NCBI RefSeq assembly: GCF_023656415.1
Contig: NZ_JAMOIL010000017.1
Location: 62,001-126,000, forward strand
Length of the DNA: 64,000 nucleotides
Reading direction: 5' to 3'
From: Nocardioides bruguierae
Lineage (GTDB): Bacteria > Actinomycetota > Actinomycetes > Propionibacteriales > Nocardioidaceae
The notes beneath the pieces are model-generated. The model ran no database searches. It was not told the origin of the DNA and saw only the letters and a program-made list of their open reading frames with translations. The stretch's first letter is position 1. Each line of letters starts with the position of its first letter. Made by a program: the position numbers and the translations under genes. Below are positions 9,431 to 17,892 of the stretch, one piece after another.

Positions 9431-9772
9431 GTGTACACCATCGCCATCCTCACCCAGCGCAAGGCCGGTCTCAGCCGCGAGGAGTTCCTCGAGCACTACC
9501 GCACCACCCACTTCGCGCTCAGCTCCTCGCTGCCCGGTCTCGTCTCCTACCAGCAGCACGCCGCCGCGCACGGCGCCGACGCCTGGACCGACCCGGAGAG
9601 CGACGCCGAGTTCGACGCGCTGTCGGTCTACACCTTCGAGTCGCTCGAGGCCGGGCGGGCCGCCTTCGCCGGACCCGAGGGGCAGGCCGTGGACGCCGAC
9701 ACCGGCACGTTCATCGACTGGGACTCCGTCCGATTCTTCCCCGGCCAGCAGATCCAGCGGTTCGACCGATGA
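9431..9772 (+). CDS. EthD-like ferredoxin-fold protein
   Basis: A 113-residue protein with the dimeric alpha/beta barrel EthD pattern: YTIAILTQRKAGLSREEFLEHYRTTH at the N-terminus, then LPGLVSYQQH and a C-terminal strand ending WDSVRFFPGQQ. EthD-like proteins accompany degradation of ethers, aromatic or polyketide-like compounds; some are lyases or decarboxylases and many have no assigned activity. It starts at GTG ten bases after the ATPase. Its stop overlaps the next ATG, so it is translationally coupled to the arginase-fold gene. That pairing suggests they act on the same compound. Confidence 0.82.
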   Translation: MYTIAILTQRKAGLSREEFLEHYRTTHFALSSSLPGLVSYQQHAAAHGADAWTDPESDAEFDALSVYTFESLEAGRAAFAGPEGQAVDADTGTFIDWDSVRFFPGQQIQRFDR

Positions 9773-10653
9773 GTGACCCGGAGCAGACCCTGCGCCTGCT
9801 GTGGCCCCAGTGGCAGGGCGCGTCCCTCCCGGTCGTGGCCGAGCTGCTGCCCGAGGTGCCGATCGAGGCAGCCCGTACCGGCTACGCCGTCGGGACCGCC
9901 GTCCTCCAGGCCGTCCTCCCCTCCCACCCGGGCACCACCGCCCGCGTCCCGGTGGAGCCCACGGTGCCCGACGAGGTCACCGTCGTCGACGGCGTGGAGT
10001 CCAAGGACGTCGTCCTGCGGCAGCTCAGCGCCGGGCTGGCCACGATCGGCGAGCACGACCCCGCGCGCATCCTCACGCTCGGTGGCGAGTGCTCCGTCAG
10101 CGTGGCGCCGTTCGCCTCCCTGGCCGCCCGCTACGGCGACGACCTCGCGCTCGTCTGGATCGACGCCCACCCCGACGTCGGCCTGCCCGGCAGCGAGAAC
10201 GCCGGCCATCACGCGATGGCCGTCTCCCTGCTCACCGGGCACGGAGACCCGGACCTCCTGGCCGCCCTGCCCGGTCGCCTCGACCCCTCCCGCGTCGCCC
10301 TGGCCGGGCTGCACTCGTGGGACGAGGGCGACATCGGGAACGTCTCCGCATGGGGCATCACCTCGTTCTCCCCGCAGGACCTGCGCGACGGCGCCGGGGA
10401 GCTCGTGGCCTGGCTGCGGAGCACCGGCTGCTCCCGGGTCGCCGTGCACCTCGACGTCGACGTCGTCGACAGCGACGAGGTGGTCCTCGGTCTCGGCATG
10501 GAGCCCGGCGGCATGCGCATCGACGAGGTGCGCGCGCTGCTGGCCGCCCTCGACGACGCGGCCGACGTCGTCGGTTTGACCGTCGCCGAGTTCATCCCCC
10601 GCCAGGTGCTGTTCCTGCAACGCCTGCTCGACGGCGCGCCGCTGACGCGCTGA
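9769..10653 (+). CDS. arginase/ureohydrolase-fold protein with a Cys in the first metal site, copy 1
   Basis: A 294-residue arginase/agmatinase superfamily protein. Metal-binding motifs visible are GGECS at 105-109, DAHPD at 132-136 and HLDVDVVD with Asp 229 and 231. Canonical enzymes have GGDHS, so the first-site His is replaced here by Cys108 and the preceding Asp by Glu; the other five ligands are kept. The family hydrolyses guanidino or formimino groups to urea or formamide. The substitution makes the exact reaction uncertain, and a divergent manganese or zinc enzyme is possible. Start and stop both overlap neighbouring genes. A close paralogue with the same substitution is at 14556-15461. 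Confidence 0.85.
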   Translation: MSDPEQTLRLLWPQWQGASLPVVAELLPEVPIEAARTGYAVGTAVLQAVLPSHPGTTARVPVEPTVPDEVTVVDGVESKDVVLRQLSAGLATIGEHDPARILTLGGECSVSVAPFASLAARYGDDLALVWIDAHPDVGLPGSENAGHHAMAVSLLTGHGDPDLLAALPGRLDPSRVALAGLHSWDEGDIGNVSAWGITSFSPQDLRDGAGELVAWLRSTGCSRVAVHLDVDVVDSDEVVLGLGMEPGGMRIDEVRALLAALDDAADVVGLTVAEFIPRQVLFLQRLLDGAPLTR

Positions 10654-10685
10654 TGCCCTTCCAACCTGATCAAGGAACCAGAACC

Positions 10686-11894
10686 GTGTCTTTCCGACCC
10701 CTGCCCCAGCTCTCCACCCCGCCCGGCTTCCTCTGGGGCGCCGCCACGGCTGCCCACCAGGTCGAGGGCAACAACGTCGCCAGTGACTGGTGGGGCCTGG
10801 AGCACTCCGGCTCGCCTGTCATCACCGAGCCCAGCGGCGACGCCGCCGACCACTTCTCCCGTTGGCCCGAGGACCTCGACATCCTGGCCGGCCTGGGGCT
10901 GAACGCCTACCGGTTCAGCCTCGAGTGGTCGCGCATCGAGCCCGAGCCGGGAGCGATCTCGGCAGCGGCGCTGGACCACTACCGTCGCATGGTCGCCGGC
11001 TGCGTCGAGCGCGGGCTGAGCCCGGTCGTCACGCTCCAGCACGTCACCATGCCGGCCTGGTTCCGGCGTGCCGGTGGCTGGCAGTCGGACGGGGCGGCGG
11101 AGCGGTTCGCCGGCTTCGCCGAGACCGTGCTGCCGGTGCTCAACGAGGGCGCGGAGTGGGTGGCCACGATCAACGAGCCGAGCCTCCAGCCCCTCATGAG
11201 CGCGCTGCACCGCGGCGACCCCGCAGCCCTGAACGCCTGGCACGGCGGCCCCATGCCCCTGGCCACGCCGGAGGAGGTGGACGCGCTCGTCACCGCCCAC
11301 CGCGCCGCCCGCGACGTGGTGCGGTCGGGCACGCAGGCCAAGGCCGGCTGGACCGTGGTGGTCCACGACATGCAGTACGGACCCGAGGGCGAGGTGCACG
11401 CCAAGGAGTGGTTCGAGGCGAACGAGGCCCCCTACCTGCGTGCCAGCGCCGGGGACGACTTCATCGGGGTCCAGAACTACACGCGCTCGCGCTTCGACGC
11501 CGACGGCGAGGTCCTTCCCGGGCCGGACGACCGGATGACCGGCATCTGGGAGTACTACCCCGAGGCCCTCGGCAACGCGGTGCGGTTCACCCGGTCCGTC
11601 GTGGGAGACGTGCCGATCCTCATCACCGAGAACGGGCTCCCGACCAACGACGACGCTGAGCGGGTCGAGTTCATCGACCGGGCGCTGCGCTCGCTGGACG
11701 GGGCCATCGCCGACGGCGCCGACGTGCGTGGCTACATCCACTGGTCGGCCATCGACAACTTCGAGTGGGCCCTGGGCTACGCGCCTCGCTTCGGGCTCAT
11801 CAGCGTCGACCCCCGGACCTTCGAGCGGACGGTCAAGCCGAGCGCCCGGTGGTACGGCGAGCTCGCCCGCCGGCAGTCGTTCGCGGGAGTCTGA
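10686..11894 (+). CDS. glycoside hydrolase family 1, beta-glucosidase-like, copy 1
   Basis: A 402-residue retaining beta-glycosidase, cytoplasmic (no signal peptide). Residues in the family pattern are QVEG near 25-28, the acid/base Glu164 in TINEP, the nucleophile Glu315 in ITENG, and the glycone-binding DNFEWALGY near the end. The strand usually reading HWDLP is QHVTMP here, keeping His but losing Trp. At about 400 residues it is shorter than the usual 440-480. The GTG at 10686 follows AAGGA at a good distance; an in-frame ATG at 10653 overlapping the upstream stop is the alternative. It would release glucose from the imported glycoside; the aglycone is unknown. Confidence 0.88.
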   Translation: MSFRPLPQLSTPPGFLWGAATAAHQVEGNNVASDWWGLEHSGSPVITEPSGDAADHFSRWPEDLDILAGLGLNAYRFSLEWSRIEPEPGAISAAALDHYRRMVAGCVERGLSPVVTLQHVTMPAWFRRAGGWQSDGAAERFAGFAETVLPVLNEGAEWVATINEPSLQPLMSALHRGDPAALNAWHGGPMPLATPEEVDALVTAHRAARDVVRSGTQAKAGWTVVVHDMQYGPEGEVHAKEWFEANEAPYLRASAGDDFIGVQNYTRSRFDADGEVLPGPDDRMTGIWEYYPEALGNAVRFTRSVVGDVPILITENGLPTNDDAERVEFIDRALRSLDGAIADGADVRGYIHWSAIDNFEWALGYAPRFGLISVDPRTFERTVKPSARWYGELARRQSFAGV

Positions 11895-11984
11895 GACCCA
11901 CCCCGGACGGGTTCCCGGCGACCGCGATCAGGCCGCTGGGAACCGCGGCGTCCGGGGAGACACCGAGCACCCGCCGGACCCACA

Positions 11985-12926
11985 ATGTCAGCCATGGAAT
12001 CCGAGCGCTTCGCCGCCGCTGAGGAGTGGGAGGACTTCGTCAGCCGCAGTTTCTACGCGCTGGCCATGGAGTCCGCGGTCGACCGGTTCACCGCTGTCGC
12101 GCGCTTGGCGGCGCTGAGCCGTGGAGTCCGGCTCTCGGAGGTCGCCACGAGCGCTCCCACGAGCCTGCGCCGGACCGCCTCGCTGGTACGCAGCAACCCG
12201 TCCGAGGACCTGCTGTTCCTCATCCAGCTCGCGGGCCGGTCGCGGCTCGAGCAGGCCGGCACCCAGCTGGTGCTGGGCGCGGGGGAGGCGACGTTCTGTG
12301 ATCCGAGCGTGCCCTACACGATCGAGACGAGCGGGCACCAGGTCGTGGCGATGGTGCCGCGGCACGAGGTGCTGCCGGCGCGCGCGACCTCGGCGGCGGT
12401 GCGGTTGCGCCCGCTCAGCCTGGACCTGGCTCCGCTGCGCGTGTTCCGGCTGCTCGCGGAGGAGATGATCTCCACCCCGGGTGGTGAGCGGGACCTGGAG
12501 ACGGGGTCAGTGGCGGGCGCCGCCACCGAGCTGCTGCGCAGCGCTGCACGCGCCGCCGTGGGAGACGACGCCGGCGCGCGCTCGCTGTCGCGCGAGCACC
12601 AGCTGAGCTCGGTCAAGGACTACCTCGTGACGCGCCTCATGGACCCTGGGCTCCGACTCGAGCAGGTCGCGGCGGACAACGCGATGTCGCTGCGTCAGCT
12701 GACGGCGGTCTTTGCGCCCGAGGACTCTCCGGCCGCCTACATCCGGCGCGAGCGGCTGCGACGGGCCCACCGAGACCTCACCGACCCCGGGTTCGCGGCC
12801 GTGCCCGTCGCGGCGGTCGCGGCGCGGTGGGGCTTCGCGGACGCCAGCACCTTCGGCAGGGCCTTCCGCCGTGAGTACGGGTGCTCCCCGCAGGCGGCGC
12901 GCGCGGAAGCGGGTCCGTCCCGCTGA
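11985..12926 (+). CDS. AraC family transcriptional regulator
   Basis: A 313-residue activator. Residues about 40-170 look like the cupin-type AraC_binding_2 effector domain found in FeaR-like regulators (SEDLLFLIQLAGRSRLEQAG, then GEATFCDPSVPYTIE). Residues about 205-308 hold two helix-turn-helix motifs, the second being VAAVAARWGFADASTFGRAFRREYG split across two helices. It is co-directional with the glucosidase before it and the NCS1 permease after it. The gap before the permease has a 14-bp direct repeat with 21-base period, the spacing expected for AraC half-sites. It probably activates the permease and arginase-fold pair. Confidence 0.9.
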   Translation: MSAMESERFAAAEEWEDFVSRSFYALAMESAVDRFTAVARLAALSRGVRLSEVATSAPTSLRRTASLVRSNPSEDLLFLIQLAGRSRLEQAGTQLVLGAGEATFCDPSVPYTIETSGHQVVAMVPRHEVLPARATSAAVRLRPLSLDLAPLRVFRLLAEEMISTPGGERDLETGSVAGAATELLRSAARAAVGDDAGARSLSREHQLSSVKDYLVTRLMDPGLRLEQVAADNAMSLRQLTAVFAPEDSPAAYIRRERLRRAHRDLTDPGFAAVPVAAVAARWGFADASTFGRAFRREYGCSPQAARAEAGPSR

Positions 12927-12936
12927 CGTCCCGCCC

Positions 12937-12971
12937 TCGACGTTCTCGGCGGTCGCGTCGACGTTTCCGGC
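12937..12971. promoter_or_regulatory. candidate AraC direct-repeat site before the NCS1 permease
   Basis: TCGACGTTCTCGGC at 12937-12950 and TCGACGTTTCCGGC at 12958-12971 match at 12 of 14 positions, with a start-to-start distance of 21 bases, two helical turns. They lie just after the AraC gene and about 115 bases before the permease start. Downstream, GAACG-TCT-CGTTC at 12981-12993 is a further small dyad. Confidence 0.5.
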
Positions 12972-13086
12972 ACCAGCCGTGAACGTCTCGTTCCAACCAT
13001 CCTCCTGGCGCTCGATGCCCTTCCTCGGTCGCCACGACCTGGGGTTGAGTGCGGCGACCGCACGAACCCAGCCCGGAGAGGTCCCC

Positions 13087-14559
13087 ATGTCCAGCAGCCA
13101 TCAGCACGGCGCCGTCGAGGCCCGTTCCTTCGACCACGTCCCCGAGTCCGAGCGTGGCGGGTCCGTCCGCGGCCAGGCGAAGTTCTGGTTCATGGTCAAC
13201 GCCACGTTGATCACGGCCTACACCGGCGCGGTCGGTCCCCTGTTCGGCATGGGCCTGCCCGCGACCGTGCTCGCCATCGTCGTCGGCACGCTGTTCGGCA
13301 CGCTCTTCCAGGCGTTCCATGGCGCTCAGGGCCCGCACATGGGGCTCCCGCAGATGATCCAGAGCCGGGTGCAGTTCGGCTCGCGCGGCGCGATCCTGCC
13401 GATCGCGGTCGCCGCCGTCGTCCCGATCGGGTTCGCCGTCTTCTACCTCCAGACCGGTGGCGGCGCCGCCGCCAGCGTGCTGCCTGGCACGTTCGAGGCC
13501 TGGCAGCTGGGGCTCGGCGTCCTCGCCGGGGTGCTGGCCATCGTGGGCTACCGGCTGATCCTGGCGGCTGAGGGCGTCATCGCCTACGTGATGCTGGCGA
13601 ACCTGGTGGCCCTCACCGTCGCCGCGGTCACGGTGCTGCCGCTGGGCGACCTGGCGGCGGACGGCTCGTGGAGCGCTGTGGGCTTCCTGGCCCAGTTCGG
13701 CGCCTCGGCCGGCTACCAGATCGCGATCGCGCCGATCGTCTCGGACTACACGCGCTACCTGCCCTCGTCGACGCGGAGCGCGGCGGTCTCGGCGGCCGTC
13801 TTCGTCGGGACGGTCTGCTCGGCCCTGTGGATCGAGGTCCTCGGCGCGGCCGTCTCCTTGAGCTACCCCGACCTCGACGTCGTCGTCGCGATCGGGACCA
13901 TGGGCGATGCGTGGGGGTTCGGCCTCGGCACGGTGACCATGGTGGTCGCCGCGATCGTCTGCCTCGTGACCGCCGCCGTGTCCGTCTACTCCGGCACCGT
14001 CTCGCTCCTCAGCGGGGCCGAGGCCTTCAAGGCCTTCGCCTCGACCCCCGCCCTTCGCGCCTGGACGATCAGCATCGCGACCGTGCTGGTCATCGCCGCG
14101 GCCCTCGCACTGCCCGGTGACGTGCTGCTGTCCTTCTCCACCTTCCTGCTGCTCCTGGGCTACCTGCTGATCCCGTGGACCGCAGTGAACCTGACCGACT
14201 ACTACCTGGTGCGGCGAGGCGTCTACTCGGTCTCCGACATCCTGCGCACCGACGGCGGCATCTACGGCCGCTGGGGAGTGAGGGGCATGGCCAGCTACGG
14301 GCTCGGCGTGCTGTGCATGGTCCCGTTCGTCTCCACCACCCTCTACACGGGGCCGGTGGCGGCGAGCCTGGGCGGCGCCGACATCGCGTTCGCCGTCGGC
14401 CTGGTGGTCTCAGGCACTTGCTACGCGCTGCTCATGCGCTCGGTCGACCTGGCCTCCGAGCGGGCACAGGTGAGCTCGGCCGAGATCGCCACCGGGCGCC
14501 TGGGACGGACCTCTCGTCCTTCCGACAGTGCCGGCCTGGCCGAGGGGAGCCCTGCGTGA
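13087..14559 (+). CDS. NCS1 family nucleobase/cytosine-type permease
   Basis: A 490-residue integral membrane protein with about twelve helices. The N-terminal motif EARSFDHVPESERGG followed by FWFMVNATL is the cytosine/purine/allantoin permease signature, and the later SDYTRYLP segment is conserved in codB-like proteins. A GGAGAGG ribosome site precedes the ATG. The stop overlaps the GTG start of the second arginase-fold gene (GTGA), so import and the ureohydrolase-like step are probably linked. Likely substrates are pyrimidines, purines, hydantoins or ureides; which one cannot be read from sequence. It lies downstream of the AraC gene and its putative direct-repeat site. Confidence 0.9.
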   Translation: MSSSHQHGAVEARSFDHVPESERGGSVRGQAKFWFMVNATLITAYTGAVGPLFGMGLPATVLAIVVGTLFGTLFQAFHGAQGPHMGLPQMIQSRVQFGSRGAILPIAVAAVVPIGFAVFYLQTGGGAAASVLPGTFEAWQLGLGVLAGVLAIVGYRLILAAEGVIAYVMLANLVALTVAAVTVLPLGDLAADGSWSAVGFLAQFGASAGYQIAIAPIVSDYTRYLPSSTRSAAVSAAVFVGTVCSALWIEVLGAAVSLSYPDLDVVVAIGTMGDAWGFGLGTVTMVVAAIVCLVTAAVSVYSGTVSLLSGAEAFKAFASTPALRAWTISIATVLVIAAALALPGDVLLSFSTFLLLLGYLLIPWTAVNLTDYYLVRRGVYSVSDILRTDGGIYGRWGVRGMASYGLGVLCMVPFVSTTLYTGPVAASLGGADIAFAVGLVVSGTCYALLMRSVDLASERAQVSSAEIATGRLGRTSRPSDSAGLAEGSPA

Positions 14560-15461
14560 GCACCCAGCCTCCCTCCTCGCTCTCCCGGGACGAGACGACG
14601 CTGCGCCTGGTCTGGCCCCAGTGGCAGGGCGGCGGCCTGGCCTCGGTCACCGCGTTCTTCCCCGAGCAGCCCGTGGCCCGAGCCAGGCGTGGCTACGCAG
14701 TCGGGGCCGCCGTCCTCGAGGCCGTGCTCCCCGAGCACGCCGGACCGACCGCGCACGTCCCCGTCGACATGAGCGACGCAGGCCTGGAGCTCGTGGACGG
14801 GGTCGAGGCGAAGGACGCCGTCGTGACGGGTCTGGGCTCGGCGCTGAGGACGCTCGCCCAGCACCCCGACGCGAGCAGGGTCCTGACGCTCGGTGGGGAG
14901 TGCTCGGTCAGCGTCGCCCCGTTCTCGGTGCTGGCGGACCGGTACGCGGACGACCTCGCCGTCGTGTGGATCGACTCCCACCCCGATGTCGGGACGCCCT
15001 CCAGCGAGTACCCCGGCTACCACGCGATGGCGGTGGCCGCGCTGACCGGTCACGGCGACCCGGACCTCGTCGGTCAGCTCCCAGCCGTCCTGCCAGGCTG
15101 CCGAGTGGCGCTGGCCGGCCTGCACTCGTGGACAGATGACGACATCGGCAACGCCGCTGAGTGGGGCATCAGCACCTTCGCGCCCGGCGACCTGCGCGCC
15201 TCTTCGGACCCGTTGCTGGCGTGGCTCGCCGGGACCGGGTGCAGCAAGGTCGCCATCCACCTCGACGTCGACGTGGTCGACAGCGAGGAAGCCGTGCTCG
15301 GCCTGGGCATCGAGCCCCACGGGCTCACCACCACCCAGGTCCAGCGGGTCGTCGCCGACATCGCCGCACGGCATGACGTCGTCGGGCTGACCATCGCCGA
15401 GTTCATCCCGCGGCAGGTCATGCAGCTGCAGGACCTGGTGGACGGCATGCCTCTCGTGTGA
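14556..15461 (+). CDS. arginase/ureohydrolase-fold protein with a Cys in the first metal site, copy 2
   Basis: A 301-residue paralogue of the protein at 9769-10653; both open with the same LVWPQWQGGG-type strand and share most motifs. Metal motifs are GGECS at 113-117 (Cys116 instead of His), DSHPD at 140-144 (Ser for the usual Ala) and HLDVDVVD with Asp 237 and 239. The GTG start overlaps the permease stop. Keeping two diverged copies with the same Cys substitution argues that the residue is functional rather than decay. The reaction is probably hydrolysis of a guanidino, ureido or amidino group, but is not established. Confidence 0.85.
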   Translation: MSTQPPSSLSRDETTLRLVWPQWQGGGLASVTAFFPEQPVARARRGYAVGAAVLEAVLPEHAGPTAHVPVDMSDAGLELVDGVEAKDAVVTGLGSALRTLAQHPDASRVLTLGGECSVSVAPFSVLADRYADDLAVVWIDSHPDVGTPSSEYPGYHAMAVAALTGHGDPDLVGQLPAVLPGCRVALAGLHSWTDDDIGNAAEWGISTFAPGDLRASSDPLLAWLAGTGCSKVAIHLDVDVVDSEEAVLGLGIEPHGLTTTQVQRVVADIAARHDVVGLTIAEFIPRQVMQLQDLVDGMPLV

Positions 15462-15962
15462 GTGCCTGGCGCCGGGGGCCTGTACCCGCAGGCGTCCAAC
15501 CTCTCAGAAGACGTGGTGTCGCGCGTCCCTGGGAAGTGCAGCCCCGCGACGCCGCCAATGCCGGGCGCGTCGTCCGCCGTGGTCCCGCACCCCGCCACTC
15601 GCGGTAGCGGCCGACCCCCACGCACCGTCTCCGCGCCCGCCTGGCTGGACAGAGCACCGCCTCCTGAGCGAGAGGTCGTCAGTTCGACTCCTGCCTGGGG
15701 CGCCGTAGATCTCTGAGGAGGGACGAAGCCCGGGAACCGACAGGTTCGCCGGGTCTCGCTAGGTCGTTGGTTGCTCCGTGGGTGCCGGTCCGGGCGGTCT
15801 GGCGACGGGTGGCTGGCGATGGGGCGGCTGGCGACGAGCAGGCCCGCTGGGGCGGAGGGCGCGAGTCTGTCGGCAGGGTGGAACTCTTCATCGGTCGGTT
15901 TCACAGGTGCGCCCTTGGCGCTCTCACAGGACGCTCCCGGGTCCCCTGCCGACGGTCGAGGC
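15462..15962. other. 500-base gene-free stretch with the second tRNA-like fragment
   Basis: Contains the decayed tRNA-Arg-like sequence at 15634-15704. No protein gene is supported: the frames crossing it are antisense-tRNA artefacts without domains. The 250 bases after the fragment run into the DUF3500 gene with no clear promoter or hairpin recognised. Confidence 0.55.
15634..15704 (+). pseudogene. decayed tRNA-Arg(CCU)-like fragment, right copy
   Basis: About 71 bases aligning with the fragment at 2991-3060 over nearly its whole length, including the same GCGCCCG 5' end. Shared pieces are GCTGGACAGAGCA, anticodon loop CTCCTGA (CCT), GAGAGGTCGT, TTCGACTCCTGCC and TGGGGCGCC. Here the T-stem itself is broken (GTCAG against CCTGC), so it is more decayed than the left copy. 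The two copies are direct repeats 12.6 kb apart and bracket the importer/arginase/NCS1 block. Confidence 0.6.
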
Positions 15963-17375
15963 ATGACGCACGACCACCCCGCCCACTCCACCCCCCACGA
16001 GACCGTCCGCGCCCTGCGCGAGGAGGTCGAGCAGGGGTCCGACGAGCGCGATGCGTTCGGCCACCGCCTCTACGCCCAGGGCTCGAGGATCCACCTCCGG
16101 CGCCGGGCCTTCATGAACCGGCTCTTCGCGACGACGGGGGCGGTGGCCTTCGCCGGGATGCTGGCGGCGTGCTCCGACGACAGCAGCACGACGTCGTCCG
16201 ACTCCGCCTCCGGTGCCCCGAGCGGAGCCCCGACCGACGGCGGCGGCCCCGGCGGTGACGGCGGCGCCCCCGGCGGGATGAACGACACGATCACCGACGA
16301 GTTCGTCGGCCTGACGACCGACGGCACCGTGATCGAGGACCTGTACTCGATCGAGTCCACCGGCGTCAGCACGGACGCCGTCGTGGCCGCGGCGGCCGCC
16401 TGGCTGGCGAGCCTGTCCAGCGACCAGCAGGACGAGGTCACCTTCGACATCGACCCGGCCGACTACACCGAGGACGAGTTCCGCATGTGGAGCAACGTCG
16501 ACGGCTACCAGCGCCAGGGGCTGAGCCTGGGGGACATGACCGACGAGCAGAAGACGCTCGCCATGGCCATCCTCGAGGCGGGGATGAGCGCGGACGGCTT
16601 CAGCAGCTCCGACACGATCATCAAGCTCAACCAGTACGCGGGCGAGCTGATCGGCAACACCGACCAGTTCAACGAGGGCCTGTACTGGTTCACCATCATG
16701 GGCACCCCGTCCTCCACCGACCCCTGGGGCTGGCAGATCGACGGCCACCACCTGGTGGTCAACTACTTCGTGCTCGGCGACCAGGTCGTCATGACCCCGA
16801 CCTTCATGGGGTCCGAGCCGATGCAGGCCAACTTCGGCACCGACTCCGAGTACGAGGGCCTCTCCCTCTTCGACGCCGAGTTCACCGCCGCCATCGCGAT
16901 GGTCAACGCCCTGGACTCCGACCAGCAGAAGGTCGCGATCATCTCCTCGGACAAGACCGGGGACGACATCAAGGCGGTCGCGTTCGCCGACAACTCCGAG
17001 GTGGCCTACGAGGGCCTGGTCGCCACCGCGCTCGACGACGACCAGCGCGAGAAGCTGTGGACGCTGACGAACCTGTTCGTCGGCAACGTCGACGACGGCC
17101 ACGCCGAGATCAAGATGGAGCAGGTCAAGGACCACGTCGACGAGACGTACTTCTGCTGGATCGGCGGGACCGACGACGACTCGGTCTTCTACTTCCGCAT
17201 CCAGAGTCCGGTCATCTACATCGAGTTCGACTGCGAGACCCCCGGTCCGGTCGGCCAGGGCTGGGGTGCCGACAACGAGGTGTCGCGCCAGCACGTCCAC
17301 TCGATCACCCGCACGCCCAACGGCAACGACTACGGCAAGGCGCTGCTCGCGCTGCACCTGGCGCTCGACCACTGA
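15963..17375 (+). CDS. DUF3500 family lipoprotein
   Basis: A 470-residue DUF3500 protein predicted to be exported. An unusually long 45-residue leader precedes a twin-arginine-like RRRAFMNRLF segment and lipobox LAAC with Cys70, then a Ser/Gly/Pro-rich linker to about 110. The domain follows, with WGWQIDGHHLVVNYF, a Cys-bearing ETYFCWIGGTDDDSVFYFRIQS segment, and the C-terminal RQHVHSITRTPNGNDYG holding an H-x-H pair. The domain has no established reaction. If translation begins at the ATG of residue 51, the signal would be Sec-type without the arginines. A cytoplasmic paralogue is at 35991-37274. Confidence 0.82.
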   Translation: MTHDHPAHSTPHETVRALREEVEQGSDERDAFGHRLYAQGSRIHLRRRAFMNRLFATTGAVAFAGMLAACSDDSSTTSSDSASGAPSGAPTDGGGPGGDGGAPGGMNDTITDEFVGLTTDGTVIEDLYSIESTGVSTDAVVAAAAAWLASLSSDQQDEVTFDIDPADYTEDEFRMWSNVDGYQRQGLSLGDMTDEQKTLAMAILEAGMSADGFSSSDTIIKLNQYAGELIGNTDQFNEGLYWFTIMGTPSSTDPWGWQIDGHHLVVNYFVLGDQVVMTPTFMGSEPMQANFGTDSEYEGLSLFDAEFTAAIAMVNALDSDQQKVAIISSDKTGDDIKAVAFADNSEVAYEGLVATALDDDQREKLWTLTNLFVGNVDDGHAEIKMEQVKDHVDETYFCWIGGTDDDSVFYFRIQSPVIYIEFDCETPGPVGQGWGADNEVSRQHVHSITRTPNGNDYGKALLALHLALDH

Positions 17376-17892
17376 CGGGTGGTCCCGCGGGCGGCGAGCA
17401 CCGCCCCCGGGGTCACACGTCCTCGGGCACGGCGACCTGCAACGACTCCAGGTCCGATCAGTCAGCGTAGGTGCGGGCCGCCGCTGAAGCGCGAGGATCT
17501 CCGCGCGGTCTGGATGCGCAGGAGGGGTGCTGCGCGATGAGGGGGAGTCGTCGGTCCGCCGTCCCCGGGTCGATCTCTCGGAGCGCGCGCCTCGGCTGCG
17601 TGGACGTCTCCCGCGGAGATCAGCCTGGCCGAACCTGCTCACTCTGTGCGGCCCCGCCTGACCCGACCCGACCCGGCGCGGCCCGGTCCAGGCGTCCCCG
17701 GCCCCCGTCTCAACGTGAGACGGGGGCCGGTCTCACATTGAGACACCGGGCCGGGTCGCGAGCCCCCACCGGACCCCTACGTTCGCCTGCGGAAAGTGTG
17801 ACTGACGTCACTCCAGCGGCCGGTGATCCCGCGGGCTCCGCCCCGGTCGGTCCGCGTCGCTGGGCAGCACGTCGCGACCAGAGGAGCAACGC
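17376..17892. other. 517-base regulatory stretch upstream of the glycerol dehydrogenase gene
   Basis: No protein gene is supported. A small hairpin follows the DUF3500 stop (GGGCGG 17389-17394 with CCGCCC 17401-17406). Further along are two strong GTCTCA-N3-TGAGAC dyads (17701-17744) and a third dyad GTGAC-N4-GTCAC at 17798-17811, before the AGGAG ribosome site of the dehydrogenase gene at 17893. Confidence 0.6.
17701..17744. promoter_or_regulatory. tandem GTCTCA-N3-TGAGAC operators before the glycerol dehydrogenase gene
   Basis: The first dyad, GTCTCAACGTGAGAC at 17707-17721, is extended by perfect GCCCCC/GGGGGC flanks to 27 bases. The second, GTCTCACATTGAGAC, is at 17730-17744. The centres are 23 bases apart, about two helical turns, and lie roughly 150-180 bases before the start codon. 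That is an enhancer-like position typical of activators that bind upstream in pairs. No candidate regulator gene is adjacent. Confidence 0.6.
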
